Below, in pieces: positions 1 through 9,540 of a stretch of 54,937 nt of DNA. The notes beneath the pieces were generated by a model, which was not told the origin of the DNA, searched no databases, and saw nothing but the letters and a program-made list of their open reading frames with translations. Location of the stretch: contig NZ_PDZH01000011.1 of NCBI RefSeq assembly GCF_002735695.1, forward strand, positions 1 to 54,937, in the 5' to 3' direction. A program made the translations under genes and the position numbers. The DNA is from Chitinimonas sp. BJB300. Its GTDB lineage: Bacteria > Pseudomonadota > Gammaproteobacteria > Burkholderiales > Chitinimonadaceae. The stretch's first letter is position 1. Every line of letters begins with the position of its first letter.

Positions 1-889
1 TTGGCGCGGTGTAGATCGGCCGAATCGCAGCTGCCAATGGCTTGCGATCCTTCCAATTTGCATAGTCAAGGCTGTTCCGGATCAGATGGACGATGCAGGT
101 CTGTAAGGTCGTGGCAGGAAATACTGCGCCTAGTGCCTCGGGCATGCCCTTGAGGCCATCTGTCACGGCGATCAGGATGTCGTTGACGCCACGCGTCTTG
201 AGATCGTTGAAGACTTTCATCCAGAACTTGGCACCTTCGGTGTTCTCGATCCACAGACCCAGGATGTCACGCGTGCCATCGGGCAGCACGCCCAATGCCA
301 AGTAGACTGCCTTGTTGCGCACCACGGCGTCTTCGCGGATCTTCACCCGCAGTGCATCGAAGAACACAACCGGATACATCGGCTCAAGCGGTCGAGCTTG
401 CCAGGCGGTGACTTCCGCCATGACCTCATCAGTAATCGAACTGATGAACGCCGGCGAGACTTCCGTGCCATATTGCTCGCGTAGGAAGCCCTGAATGTCA
501 CGTACGGTCATACCTCGGGCATACATGGCGACAATCTTGTCGTCGAAGCCGGTAAAACGGCGTTCATGCTTGGGAATCAGCCGCGGCTCAAAACGGCTGT
601 CGCGATCGCGAGGGATTTCGATTCGGATTGGACCATCCTCAGTCAGGATGGTCTTGGCGCCCCAGCCGTTGCGTTGATTGGTAACGCTATTTGGCTTAGG
701 CGCACCGGTTGGATAGCCAAGATGGTGGTTCATCTCGGCAGCCAGTGCCCGTTGAATCAAGGCTTTCTTAAGGGCTGTCGTAGCGGTATTGATGGTCTCA
801 GTCGTCATGGGCTCGTTGCCGAATTGCTCCAGCAGTTCGGCGGAAATCGACGGCAAAGCTATGGGCTGGGCTTTCTGTTTGCGAGGCAT
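1..889 (-). CDS. IS256-family transposase (mutator type), N-terminal ~296 residues
   Basis: The reverse-strand frame from the ATG at 889 is open to the window edge. It begins MPRKQKAQPIALPSISAELL and is preceded by a good AAGGAGAG ribosome-binding site. Family hallmarks are a helical N-terminus with NQRNGWGAKTILTEDGPI, the GFDDKIVAMYARGMTVRDI helix-turn-helix-like segment, and the DDE-core pieces FFDALRVKI (first Asp), LGLWIENTEGAKFW and ILIAVTDGLKG (second Asp), followed by TCIVHLIRNSLDY. All are characteristic of IS256/mutator transposases of about 400 residues. The C-terminal part, with the catalytic Glu, is beyond the window. No lesion is seen in the visible part, so the element could be active. 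Confidence 0.92.
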   Translation of the reverse strand, partial: MPRKQKAQPIALPSISAELLEQFGNEPMTTETINTATTALKKALIQRALAAEMNHHLGYPTGAPKPNSVTNQRNGWGAKTILTEDGPIRIEIPRDRDSRFEPRLIPKHERRFTGFDDKIVAMYARGMTVRDIQGFLREQYGTEVSPAFISSITDEVMAEVTAWQARPLEPMYPVVFFDALRVKIREDAVVRNKAVYLALGVLPDGTRDILGLWIENTEGAKFWMKVFNDLKTRGVNDILIAVTDGLKGMPEALGAVFPATTLQTCIVHLIRNSLDYANWKDRKPLAAAIRPIYTAP

Positions 890-944
890 ACACTCTCCTT
901 GGGAGCATGATATGCCCTGAACACGAAATTACTGACAGGTCCCT
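1..944 (-). mobile_element. IS256-family insertion sequence, partial (cut by window edge)
   Basis: The element holds one transposase gene on the minus strand and runs off the left edge of the window, so only its 5' portion is visible. Upstream of the transposase start, at about 905-944, lies a non-coding tip that reads on the minus strand GGACCTGTCAGTAATTTCGT, a plausible terminal inverted repeat, since IS256-type ends sit about 50 bp from the start codon. The other end and the target duplication lie outside the window, so the outer boundary is an estimate. Confidence 0.75.
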
Positions 945-1730
945 CTCTACATTTTCTGGCACCCGGCCTTGCTTCATTACCTCGTTGTGCTGCCATTCTT
1001 TTCCCCCTCCCAAGCCAGATACCCACAAGTCCTAACCGGTTGCGGAATACGACGCGATTCTTTCCCAATGCAGCAGCATCGCAACCGGACAATTAGTTCA
1101 GCACCACTGGTCATTCCCTTTTTGACCTTCCGCAGCTTGTAGCAACGGTTGGATATGCCAATACGAAATTTGAGGAAACAAATGTCAAGCCGGCAGAAGA
1201 AAGCCAGGCTTGTGATTTATATCGCTATATGGGGGATTTCCTTGCCTGACAGAAGCGAGCATAAAACCAGTCAACTTAATAAAAGACTTATTTTCAGTAG
1301 AAAGCATGCCAACTTGATGGTTTGAACGAACTAGTCAATACATTTAAGCCAAAAATCTGATCGTGAATATTACCAATATTTGTTCCTATTCTGGGGCAAA
1401 CAGGGGCACTCGCCCGACAAATACCTGCCTGGAAAGTTAAAAATCGACAAAAGCTGATTTTTTCGAAAGACCGTTATGATGTGCAACATTTAAGTTGAAT
1501 ATAACAAACACGGTCGACATACGCTTATCAAGCTGAAAGCGTTTTCTATGGGCGCAATGCCCAGTGTGACCTCTTCGACCTATCGTCCATGGCGTAAATC
1601 GCCAAATGAATTATATGGAGCGTCGAGTATCCCCTGCGTCATGGGACTAGGTGCTCACGCCAAGTACGAGTGTGTTTGTCGTGGCTTATTACAAGCTGAT
1701 CTGACCATATATTCACTTGGAGGCATTCAA
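945..1730. other. Intergenic stretch between IS256 end and toxin-like locus
   Basis: No convincing coding region is seen. The first 150 bases are GC-rich and the remainder (about 1150-1540) is AT-rich, consistent with a promoter and regulatory region for the downstream accessory locus. A weak AAAATC/GATTTT inverted repeat with a T-run lies near 1440-1466. A frame opens at 1548, but its first 60 codons have no ribosome-binding site and look non-coding. The supported start in that frame is at 1731. Confidence 0.5.
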
Positions 1731-1982
1731 ATGCAATTCGACCAAGGCAAACAGGCGCTTAATAAAGTCTCATTGGTAATGAAACCCCATTCGCTGGGTT
1801 TAAAAGCACGTTTTATGAACCCTCACCTTTACCGGTTGGCAAACATTTCGCAACCGGCATTGGCATTGAAGCATTGCGTGACGGCCAAGTCTACTTATGG
1901 CCACGTTCCAGTGCAGTACCAAAGTGTCGACCACCAGCTTTATCAACAGGCAACTCAGAAACGGGCTGGCGTGGGTCGTTGA
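1731..1982 (+). CDS. Small ORF upstream of toxin-like gene, possible leader or frameshifted 5' end
   Basis: The ATG at 1731 has a near-perfect ribosome-binding site (GGAGG at 1719-1723, 7-base spacer) and opens an 83-codon frame beginning MQFDQGKQALNKVS. Its TGA overlaps the ATG at 1982 of the next gene (TGATG), which would allow translational coupling. The composition of the second half is unnatural. The +2 frame over the same bases reads more like protein (for example STFYEPSPLPVGKHFATG) and continues in frame into the large gene. One possibility is therefore that a single-base frameshift near 1760-1775 has split the true N-terminus; another is that this is a genuine short leader. No family is recognised. 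Confidence 0.35.
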   Translation: MQFDQGKQALNKVSLVMKPHSLGLKARFMNPHLYRLANISQPALALKHCVTAKSTYGHVPVQYQSVDHQLYQQATQKRAGVGR

Positions 1983-4900
1983 TGTTATTTACCTCGCCCG
2001 TTTCTGCAAAGAATCAAGTTGCTCAGTTTTCCTCCTATTGGCAACGCTTGCGCTTGCCTATTACGCTAATGCGTTGGCTAGTGCCATTGCTGTTACTTTT
2101 AGTCACTATGCCGGGCTGGGCAAGTCCGGTGGAAATTATGGATCTGAGTTCAATTGCACCGAATTTGCTTCGGGACACTTTTCTTTCACTAAAACCCCAG
2201 TTCGAAATGGCTGTTCGAAAAATACAAAATAGCAAATTTGGTGATGAAGGGGTTAAGAATTTTATTGATGTTAGCGTCACAAATAATCTTGATGAAGTGG
2301 CGGAACGCTATCAGAAATTGATAGATCAATACTGGCAAGATCGCCAGGTAAGACTATTTTTATTAACTGGGCATAAAGAACTTGATGCTAAGTTACAAGC
2401 AAAATTGAGTGGGGCTGATTTTAATGGAACCATTATCTATAATGCGCACGGATCTCCATTCAGGGTCGGAAAATATCCTATTAAGGATATTGTGGGAACG
2501 GTAGCGAGAGTTATCAAACCAACCAATGCGCCGCTGCAGAAGGTGTTCTTTGAAGCCTGCAATATGTCAAAAGAATGCTTACGATCTACTGTGAAATCCC
2601 TAGTGGATGAAAAAGTCCCACTGGCAGATGATTTTAAAATAATCGCCGCCACTACTTCATTGAGTGTTAATGATGAAAAAATTACTCATGTTGATCCTTA
2701 TGAAGAAGAAGACTTGGCACACAATATTATTGTAGAAGGAAATTTAAAAAAAATACCCCCAAATGTCTATGTTAGCGCCGGGGATATCGGTGAAAATATA
2801 TTGTTAAGCAACCTATTGAGTGATGATAAAACCTTGGCCAGACTACAGCAGCATGGTGATTATATGGTAGTGACCAAAGATGAAGCATCTAGGAATCAAC
2901 CTGATTGGTCAGAACAGTTAAAAAAAGATTGGTCAGCTGAGGTAGATGTCGGATTTTTAGGGACTACTGCTAAGATGAAGGCAAAAGTAGGTGATTTATT
3001 CGATATTGGGGTGGCCTACAAAGACACAAAAAACTTTAACGGTGAAATTCTAAAATATACTAACCAATTGATAAAATATCCCGTAGAGTTGGGCACAGAT
3101 TGGAAATTAAATCCTGAAATCCTTTGGCGTCACGCCGACAGAGAAGCAATAAAAAAGCTTTTCCAATTTATGCGGGAGAATAACATAAAAACTAGCGACA
3201 TATTCATCAATGAGAATGATCCAAAAATAAATGATTTTATCCCTAATTATCAGAGTGCAGATAGATTTCAGAATCATACTTATTTTGCTAAAGGTGCATA
3301 CGCCGATTTTATACTGGAAAACGTCGGACCGAGTTTAGGTAGAGTGGACACTAACAATCAGTTGCTTACACCCTCAGGTGATCTTGTCAAAATTGACAAC
3401 AAGCCTATTACGCTTGACTTTGGTAAATGGGAAAAACCTGTTTTTACGCCGGGGAATACTAATGCTTCTAACTCTAGCTATGACAAACAGTTGATTGTCC
3501 AATTGCAAGGCGACGATGCCAGTTACGAAGCAGCGCGTAATCTATTCGGTAAGCATCCGAATAAATCAGACTGGGTGCAATGGCATGAGGGTAATCCAAC
3601 CACTTCAAACTGGGATGGCAAGCAGCTGAATACACGAAATGGTTTACCCCAGAACAACCAAGGTGCCATACGTCTTGCTCTGATTGGCCACGGAAACGAG
3701 GACGATACTAAGTTCGGTGGTCTAGATTCTGATCAACTAGCGGATGTGTCAAAACAAGCGGTCGGCTCGGTCAAAAAAGGCCCAATAACGCGCCTTCGGC
3801 TCGATTTAGTGGGCACAGGTAAGTTTCAGGGAAACGATTTTAAGAATACGCTTCCTGAAAGCTTAGTTAAAACGTTAACCGGAATGCTAAAGACTGAACT
3901 GAAGCCAGAACAAATTTCCCTGATCGCGCGTAATGCCTTCGTTCGGGTCAACGCCCAGGGAAAGAAGGAATATTTCATTGCAGAATATGACGCAATTGGC
4001 GATTTGATACCCGAAAAAACTGGCTGGTATACTAAGGAAGAAGCCATTCGCTCCCTGATAAAACTCGACCTTATTTGGGATGCAAAGACGCAGAAATATG
4101 TGCAGAAGCCATCTCAGGCTAACGCCAATGCCGTTGCTGTAATCGATAAAATAATAGCGGATCCCCTGGGTAAGAATTTACCCAGCCCAAGCGGTTGCGC
4201 AGAGACGCGCAGTGCGTGTATTTCAGAAAATAATTATGCTGAAATCATTAAACAAGCCAAGGAACAAGCAAAAATAGCCCAAGACGTACAAGCTATCCAG
4301 GCCTTGAATGATGAAGTCTTTGCTGCTGATCCGAAAATCAACCAAAAGGATTCGGTAGTCGTGCTCGATAAGCTGATAGCCGATGGTAAGGGCGGTTATT
4401 CAGTGCCGGTGACGAATGTGCTCACCGGTGAGACAAAAAATCTAACCGTCCAGCACAGCAGCAAACTTGTGCCCGCACAGACCGCGCTGGCGGAGTTCAA
4501 AGCGAGTTTTGCGCAGCTGAAGCCGCTTGTTGAACCAGTGCCGGGCGACCCCCGAAATATCCGGCTGCGGGCAGGTGCTCATGCCCCCGAAGCAAGCAAC
4601 GGCTTGAATACCGCGTTTGGCGCTCAGGCGCTGATGGCCTATCTGCGCGATGGACCAGGGCTGTCGCCTGCAATGCAGCTCAGTACCTATTGGAATCTCG
4701 CCGGTGTTGGAGTGGGTGCCGCAGAAGACATAGCTAAATTAGGCGTCGCGGTGAGAGAGGTTATGGCACCCGGTGCTGCCGTCAGCAAGAGCATGACTGG
4801 GCTGACTCGCGGTTTAGGGGGCCTCAATGTAGTGGCTAGCGTCGGTTCGATAGGTATTGATAGCTACAACCTAGCAACCTCTACAGACTATGTCAGCAAT

Positions 4901-7048
4901 GTTGGTACTGGCATCTCGCTCGGTTTCAATGTCGCGTCATTCGGTGTGTCCAGCGGGGCTTGGGCGGTCGGTGCGGCTTTCCCTGCAGTAGCTGGGACTG
5001 CTGCGGGGTTTGGTTATTTGGCAGGGCCCATTGCGGCGTTGGGTTATGGTTTTAGTGCCCTGGGTATGCAGCTGGCAGTCAATCGGGAAAAGGTGCATGA
5101 CGCGCTGGGTTATCTGGTCAAGACTGACCAGGCCTACGCTACGCCCGTCGCCCTTAAAGAGGGGGTGTGGCTGACCGATCCCCATGCCGTTGTCAGCCAA
5201 CTCGATTTCCGTTCCGGCACTGTGACTTTTGGGAATCAGCGTTTACGTAGTACATCTGATAGTAGAAATGGATACACACCTAGACCGTGTCGTAGCGGCA
5301 AGAACGGGAAGTCGGGGCCGGATGATCCTGATGATAAAGCGTGCTTTGTTGATCTGCACGAGGCGCTGGGCAGCGGTAAGGCCGAGACTAAGTTCAACGC
5401 TGCAGCCGCAACAGAACTGGTATTGCCCATGGTGCCGGCTATCGTACTCGGGTACGAGTACCAAAATGGCGGTAGCTGGGCTTGGGCTGACGGAGAGAAA
5501 GCAACTTGCGATAAACTGTTTGCATCCTCCAAAAAGCTAAGTTGTTATGGTGGTAACGATGCAATAGCAAAATTGATACCGTCGTACGAGGCGCTTGACA
5601 TCAAGCTTCTGCTCGACCAAAAGCCGCGCATACTCTGGTTCGGGCCATTGAACAAGGCTGAAGCCAAACCGATATTAGACAAGCTCAGTTATACCTTTGA
5701 AGGCAAGGGCGGCATCTACCTGCTAAAAGGTGTCCATAATGGTTTGAGTCAAAAACTAAGTCTGAAAGAAGCCCCCAACACGTCTACGCCATCCACTTTT
5801 GTCCTGCAGTTCAGCGATAGGACACTGGCTTATGACCCCGCTCTGACCAAGAATAAGCAAGCTCTGACGGTACTTAATGAAGGTGCAGAAGGAAATAATG
5901 TAGGGCCCTTCAAATTCACGGCATCAGATTCACTCCCCACTGTGACACTTCAAGGCACCGTTGGCACATGGGACATCGACCCTAAAACTGGCAACTACTG
6001 GCTTAGCGCGATTGATATGAGGGCTTATCCACAATTTGATGAAAAACATCTGAAGATAATGACGACCTCCGTCAAAGACTTCACCGTCCATACCCGTGAC
6101 TTGGTCAAGGTGACCATGGGTGATGCGCCACCTAAGCCGCCTGCTAATTTGGATAATAAAGCCGACGCTGAGAGTTATAAGTCAAAACTCATAGAAGCTG
6201 CCAAGAACGCTACCCAAACTGTCTACGACAGCAAAGCGCACAGCTTGATCTCACTCGGCACCACTGATGCCGCCGTACAAAAAGGTAGCCGCATCGTCGG
6301 GCTCACACCTGAGCACGCCTTCTTTGTCAATGAAGCCAAAAAGATATTGTGGCGCACTGACCGTAGCAGCAATAAAGTCGATGCCAGCTATGCTCTGAAC
6401 TATCTTTACACCGAGGGCAAAGAAACCGATGATCATATTGTGGCGGTCGAACTGGTTGATGATAAAACCATTAGACAAAACGTAAAGTTTAATGACGACT
6501 ATGTCTCGTTGATCTATGCCTTAGAAGGTGACGGGCTAAAATTGATTGGCATACAGCCTATCAGCGAAAACCTAAATGGAAAAATGGGTCTTGCTAGTCT
6601 CGAGATGTTTGTCGGCCGATTAGCTGAAGCTTCCAAATTAGAAACACCGACAAAGTTGTCTAAGGTTCAACACTATCCAACAAAGCTAGCTGAGTGGGTA
6701 TCGGTAGCCACGCCCGATAATAAAAACCGCGCCTTGGTCAATATGAGCCTACCAGCCCAAGTCTCGCTGTCCTTTGACAAGGCCGCAATAGACCTAAAGC
6801 CAATCAAAAGTTGGCCTGCGGATCAAGGACATGCGGCGCGTCTATTGTTATGGTCGCCTAAGCAACAATCGGCCTACTTTGTCACCCTATCGCGAGAAAA
6901 TAATGGGCCTTACAAACAAGACAATAAGCAGCTTAAAACACCGCAAATCATATGGGCTGGGGAACGAGAAGGACAGGCTTACCTCGTTACCCAAGACAGT
7001 AAGCTCATCAGCGTAGACTCGCAGGGCAAAGAGACCGTCGTGCATTGA
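1982..7048 (+). CDS. Large exported toxin-like protein: tandem clan CD peptidase-like domains plus TcdA/TcdB-pore-like region
   Basis: About 1,688 residues. A membrane-export signal (MRWLVPLLLLLVTMPGWA, starting at residue 30) suggests secretion; the ATG at 2069, which begins that signal, is the alternative start. Residues ~100-250 form a caspase-like unit with NAHGS (His156) and FFEACNMS (Cys193), the expected catalytic dyad layout. Residues ~500-690 resemble the C80 self-processing protease of MARTX/TcdA toxins: QLIVQLQGDD, then LIGHG (His570), but LDLVGTG has Thr612 where C80 enzymes have Cys. Residues ~870-1030 are glycine/alanine-rich and hydrophobic (for example GISLGFNVASFGVSSGAWAV), similar to the TcdA/TcdB pore region. 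The ~650-residue C-terminal part is unrecognised. The first half is AT-rich, which suggests horizontal acquisition. The domain calls are motif-based; toxin function is inferred. Confidence 0.7.
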   Translation: MLFTSPVSAKNQVAQFSSYWQRLRLPITLMRWLVPLLLLLVTMPGWASPVEIMDLSSIAPNLLRDTFLSLKPQFEMAVRKIQNSKFGDEGVKNFIDVSVTNNLDEVAERYQKLIDQYWQDRQVRLFLLTGHKELDAKLQAKLSGADFNGTIIYNAHGSPFRVGKYPIKDIVGTVARVIKPTNAPLQKVFFEACNMSKECLRSTVKSLVDEKVPLADDFKIIAATTSLSVNDEKITHVDPYEEEDLAHNIIVEGNLKKIPPNVYVSAGDIGENILLSNLLSDDKTLARLQQHGDYMVVTKDEASRNQPDWSEQLKKDWSAEVDVGFLGTTAKMKAKVGDLFDIGVAYKDTKNFNGEILKYTNQLIKYPVELGTDWKLNPEILWRHADREAIKKLFQFMRENNIKTSDIFINENDPKINDFIPNYQSADRFQNHTYFAKGAYADFILENVGPSLGRVDTNNQLLTPSGDLVKIDNKPITLDFGKWEKPVFTPGNTNASNSSYDKQLIVQLQGDDASYEAARNLFGKHPNKSDWVQWHEGNPTTSNWDGKQLNTRNGLPQNNQGAIRLALIGHGNEDDTKFGGLDSDQLADVSKQAVGSVKKGPITRLRLDLVGTGKFQGNDFKNTLPESLVKTLTGMLKTELKPEQISLIARNAFVRVNAQGKKEYFIAEYDAIGDLIPEKTGWYTKEEAIRSLIKLDLIWDAKTQKYVQKPSQANANAVAVIDKIIADPLGKNLPSPSGCAETRSACISENNYAEIIKQAKEQAKIAQDVQAIQALNDEVFAADPKINQKDSVVVLDKLIADGKGGYSVPVTNVLTGETKNLTVQHSSKLVPAQTALAEFKASFAQLKPLVEPVPGDPRNIRLRAGAHAPEASNGLNTAFGAQALMAYLRDGPGLSPAMQLSTYWNLAGVGVGAAEDIAKLGVAVREVMAPGAAVSKSMTGLTRGLGGLNVVASVGSIGIDSYNLATSTDYVSNVGTGISLGFNVASFGVSSGAWAVGAAFPAVAGTAAGFGYLAGPIAALGYGFSALGMQLAVNREKVHDALGYLVKTDQAYATPVALKEGVWLTDPHAVVSQLDFRSGTVTFGNQRLRSTSDSRNGYTPRPCRSGKNGKSGPDDPDDKACFVDLHEALGSGKAETKFNAAAATELVLPMVPAIVLGYEYQNGGSWAWADGEKATCDKLFASSKKLSCYGGNDAIAKLIPSYEALDIKLLLDQKPRILWFGPLNKAEAKPILDKLSYTFEGKGGIYLLKGVHNGLSQKLSLKEAPNTSTPSTFVLQFSDRTLAYDPALTKNKQALTVLNEGAEGNNVGPFKFTASDSLPTVTLQGTVGTWDIDPKTGNYWLSAIDMRAYPQFDEKHLKIMTTSVKDFTVHTRDLVKVTMGDAPPKPPANLDNKADAESYKSKLIEAAKNATQTVYDSKAHSLISLGTTDAAVQKGSRIVGLTPEHAFFVNEAKKILWRTDRSSNKVDASYALNYLYTEGKETDDHIVAVELVDDKTIRQNVKFNDDYVSLIYALEGDGLKLIGIQPISENLNGKMGLASLEMFVGRLAEASKLETPTKLSKVQHYPTKLAEWVSVATPDNKNRALVNMSLPAQVSLSFDKAAIDLKPIKSWPADQGHAARLLLWSPKQQSAYFVTLSRENNGPYKQDNKQLKTPQIIWAGEREGQAYLVTQDSKLISVDSQGKETVVH

Positions 7049-7357
7049 CGCATCTCAACCACCCTGAGCATTGAAATGTTCACTACCAGTTGAGCGATAG
7101 CCTGAGGGAGATTCCCTTGGGCTACTCGATCACCTAGCCCAGATAAATATTGCGGTAGGAAATAAATAGCCACCTTGAGGAGACCTTTGAGTGCTTCCTT
7201 CCATGTGGGTGATAAGAGTGAACCATTTATCTCGGGGCATGACTTAGTATAGTTTGGCCACTACAGCTCAAGTAGGGAATTAGGTGATACCTAACGTTCT
7301 ACAGTAACCCTAGACGGCCACTCAACGGGCTTTATTAATAAAAAGGTGAATTGAGTT
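7049..7357. other. Intergenic region between toxin-like gene and orphan
   Basis: No supported gene. A minus-strand open stretch (about 7022-7250, readable as KGLLKVAIYFLPQYLSGLG) has protein-like composition but no start codon and a stop just upstream. It may be a remnant of an older gene. No terminator was identified after the large gene. Confidence 0.4.
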
Positions 7358-8062
7358 ATGCCTATTATCCATCCTCCTTTAGGTCGTTCTGACACAACAA
7401 TTTCTTATGTTGACGCAGTCCCCACTGATATTGACGGTAATGAACCTATTTCTCGTATTAATGAGCGCTATTTAACACGTGAACAAAAAATGGAATTTAG
7501 CGCCAATATAAGAGGAGTGCTATCATTATACGAAGGCCATACATTTATTGGCCTGTACAACAAAAAATATGACAAAACATACATTTTGCCAACCACAAAT
7601 GAAAAAGTATGGATTTTAATTGACTCAAATGGACATTGTAGGAACGGATGGGAAGTTATTGAAAATATGAACGCACAACCTAGATTTATTCGAGGTGCTA
7701 TATTAGCACCGATAGTTGTTGAAAAATATGAAAACGATCATGCTTATACTCCAAGGATATATTCCAGCTATGAGAGCGATGATGGTGTAAGCAGAAAAAC
7801 ATCACATGACTATATGATTTATTTTTTGGAAGAAGAGGAATGTGTTGAGGATTATTATGGATTCTCACTAAGACAAGATAATGAAAACAAAGACCGTGTC
7901 AACCTAGTATGGGTTTCAGCAACACTGAACTCTAGGGATGAGCAGGGCGTTAGAAGAAGGGGTGCTAATGGAATCCCATTAATAATTCCGGGCGCACAAA
8001 TGGACCCGAGCATTCAATCTCTAGTGAAAGAAAATATAAAAAGAAGCGGTTTTGAAGTATGA
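7358..8062 (+). CDS. Hypothetical protein, 234 aa, AT-rich orphan
   Basis: The frame begins MPIIHPPLGRSDTTISYVD with an AAAGGTGA ribosome-binding site about 9 bases upstream. It has no signal peptide or membrane segment and is soluble and acidic (a notable run is FLEEEECVEDYY). No family is recognised. Codon and base use are markedly AT-rich, like the first half of the preceding large gene and unlike the housekeeping genes, so the two probably arrived together. Its position directly downstream of a toxin-like gene makes a partner role (immunity, chaperone or second effector) possible, but nothing in the sequence shows this. Confidence 0.7.
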   Translation: MPIIHPPLGRSDTTISYVDAVPTDIDGNEPISRINERYLTREQKMEFSANIRGVLSLYEGHTFIGLYNKKYDKTYILPTTNEKVWILIDSNGHCRNGWEVIENMNAQPRFIRGAILAPIVVEKYENDHAYTPRIYSSYESDDGVSRKTSHDYMIYFLEEEECVEDYYGFSLRQDNENKDRVNLVWVSATLNSRDEQGVRRRGANGIPLIIPGAQMDPSIQSLVKENIKRSGFEV

Positions 8063-8363
8063 TTTTTTCACACAAAATAATTCTCTGAATTTCTATTGTT
8101 CCAGTGTCTGTTCGTACTTCAACAGAAGCAGAATGAAAGAATATAGCCGTCGCGCTTGGGGGCGTGCGCTCAGAGCTTGTCAAAGGTGCCCCGTCCGTTT
8201 GTTCGCAACACATTTCCTGGGAAATTGTTCAGTCCTGCCAATTCATTGATACATTGAGTCAGGTCGGAAGCGATGTACTGTTTCACGTATATGCGCTGGA
8301 TTTTCTGCTGGTGCTTGCTCTGACGAATTGGCGGTTTTCTAGTTGTGCAGTACACCCCCGCCT
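8063..8363. other. Intergenic region
   Basis: No supported gene. A 61-codon minus-strand frame (8170-8355) lacks a ribosome-binding site and has no recognisable family. The region lies between the 3' ends of two convergent genes, where a terminator would be expected, but no strong hairpin with a T-run was seen. Confidence 0.4.
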
Positions 8364-9236
8364 TTACAGGGCATCCATCGGTATACGGAGATAGCGTATG
8401 CCATTTGTATCCGCCGGAGGGAGTACGCCGGCGCGGATATTGACCTGGATGGCAGGCAAAATCAGCATAGGCATGCCTAATGTCTTGTCACGTTGGGTGC
8501 GCATGGCCACGAATGTTGCTTCATCTACGCCATCATGGAGATGGATATTGGCTGCACGTTGAGCGGCCACGGTTGTTTGCCACTGAGGTTTACGGTTCTC
8601 GGGCGGGTAGTCGTGGCATAGAAACAAGCGCGTCTGGGCAGGCAGATTGAGCAATTTACGCACCGATTGATACAACGTTGCCGCGTTGCCACCAGGAAAG
8701 TCACAACGTGCCGAACCCACGTCGGGCATGAACAGGGTATCGCCGATGAATACCGCATCGCCAACCTGATAGGCGAGGTCGGCGGGCGTATGGCCGGGCA
8801 CGGCAATAGCACGCGCGCTTAGCGTACCGATGGCGAAGGTTTCGTCGTCCTCAAACAGATGGTCAAACTGGCTGCCGTCGGTGGCGAAATCAGCTTCAAG
8901 GTTGAACAGGGTTTTGAATACCTGCTGCACCGTGCCGATTTTCGCCCCGATAGCGACTTTGCCGCCGACTTGTTGCTTGAGCCATGCTGCTGCCGAGAGA
9001 TGGTCGGCATGGGCATGCGTTTCCAATATCCAGGTGACCGTCAGCGAATGAGCATGCACAAAGTCGAGCACCTTCTGTGCGTTGTCATGTCCCGTACGGC
9101 CGGACTTGGGGTCGTAGTCCAACACCGGGTCGAGAATGGCTGCACTACCGCCCACTTGGTCATACACCACATAGCTGATGGTCCAGGTGGTGGGGTCGAA
9201 AAAAGCTTCGATGTGGGCTGGTTGAGACATAGACAT
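8364..9236 (-). CDS. blh: Blh-type MBL-fold persulfide dioxygenase
   Basis: A cytoplasmic metallo-beta-lactamase-fold enzyme of the ETHE1/Blh group, expected to oxidise glutathione persulfide to sulfite in sulfide detoxification. Metal ligands are visible: THAHADHLSAA (HxHxDH), the next His in VPGHTPADLAYQVG, Asp in FIGDTLFMPDVGSARCDFPGG, and the final His in CHDYPP. The C-terminal LILPAIQVNIRAGVLPP is typical of Blh proteins. It lacks the extra N-terminal DUF442 rhodanese-like domain of some Blh proteins. The start is MSMSQPAH at 9236 (9230 is also possible); the open frame extends further upstream but looks non-coding. It is divergent from a BigR-type regulator, the conserved partner in Xylella and Agrobacterium, with a repeat element inserted between them. 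Confidence 0.88.
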   Translation of the reverse strand: MSMSQPAHIEAFFDPTTWTISYVVYDQVGGSAAILDPVLDYDPKSGRTGHDNAQKVLDFVHAHSLTVTWILETHAHADHLSAAAWLKQQVGGKVAIGAKIGTVQQVFKTLFNLEADFATDGSQFDHLFEDDETFAIGTLSARAIAVPGHTPADLAYQVGDAVFIGDTLFMPDVGSARCDFPGGNAATLYQSVRKLLNLPAQTRLFLCHDYPPENRKPQWQTTVAAQRAANIHLHDGVDEATFVAMRTQRDKTLGMPMLILPAIQVNIRAGVLPPADTNGIRYLRIPMDAL

Positions 9237-9384
9237 TCCGACGAAATTAATCTGCTTGAGAATATATTGTTCGAATATATATTGTGCCAATGGCACGTTG
9301 GACGTAATGATGCACGTTGTTGCATGAATGAGGTATTGCCGCGTTATTGCAGCCGGGTTTGGCCGCTGCGCAAACAACGCCATA

Positions 9385-9524
9385 GAACCTGTCTAAAGTC
9401 TCGCGAGCTAAGGCAAGATAAGGCGAAAACAGCCGAGGAAGCGGAGTTTACACAGGGTAAATGAGCATTCCGAGGACGTTTTCAACGCCAGATTGCTGAC
9501 GCGCAGCAGACTTTAGACAGACTC
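9385..9524 (+). repeat. MITE-like repeat, copy A (140 bp)
   Basis: Forward-orientation copy of the family with ends GAACCTGTCTAAAGTCT ... AGACTTTAGACAGACTC. Flanks are ATA and TTA, so its 3-bp duplication is imperfect. It sits between divergent blh and bigR; its right end lies 16 bases from the bigR ATG and directly abuts the TAGGGAG ribosome-binding site. The original shared operator/promoter region must therefore have been split. Confidence 0.9.
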
Positions 9525-9540
9525 TTAGGGAGTGAGTGAC

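Noticed and set aside
1548-1730. Start of the small ORF at 1548
   Set aside because: The 1548-1730 part has no ribosome-binding site and unnatural composition; the GGAGG-supported ATG at 1731 was preferred.
6979-7173. Minus-strand frame at the end of the toxin-like gene
   Set aside because: It overlaps the real gene and has no start or ribosome-binding site; at most it is a remnant outside 7048.
8170-8355. 61-codon minus-strand frame between the orphan and blh
   Set aside because: No ribosome-binding site or recognisable family; read as chance.
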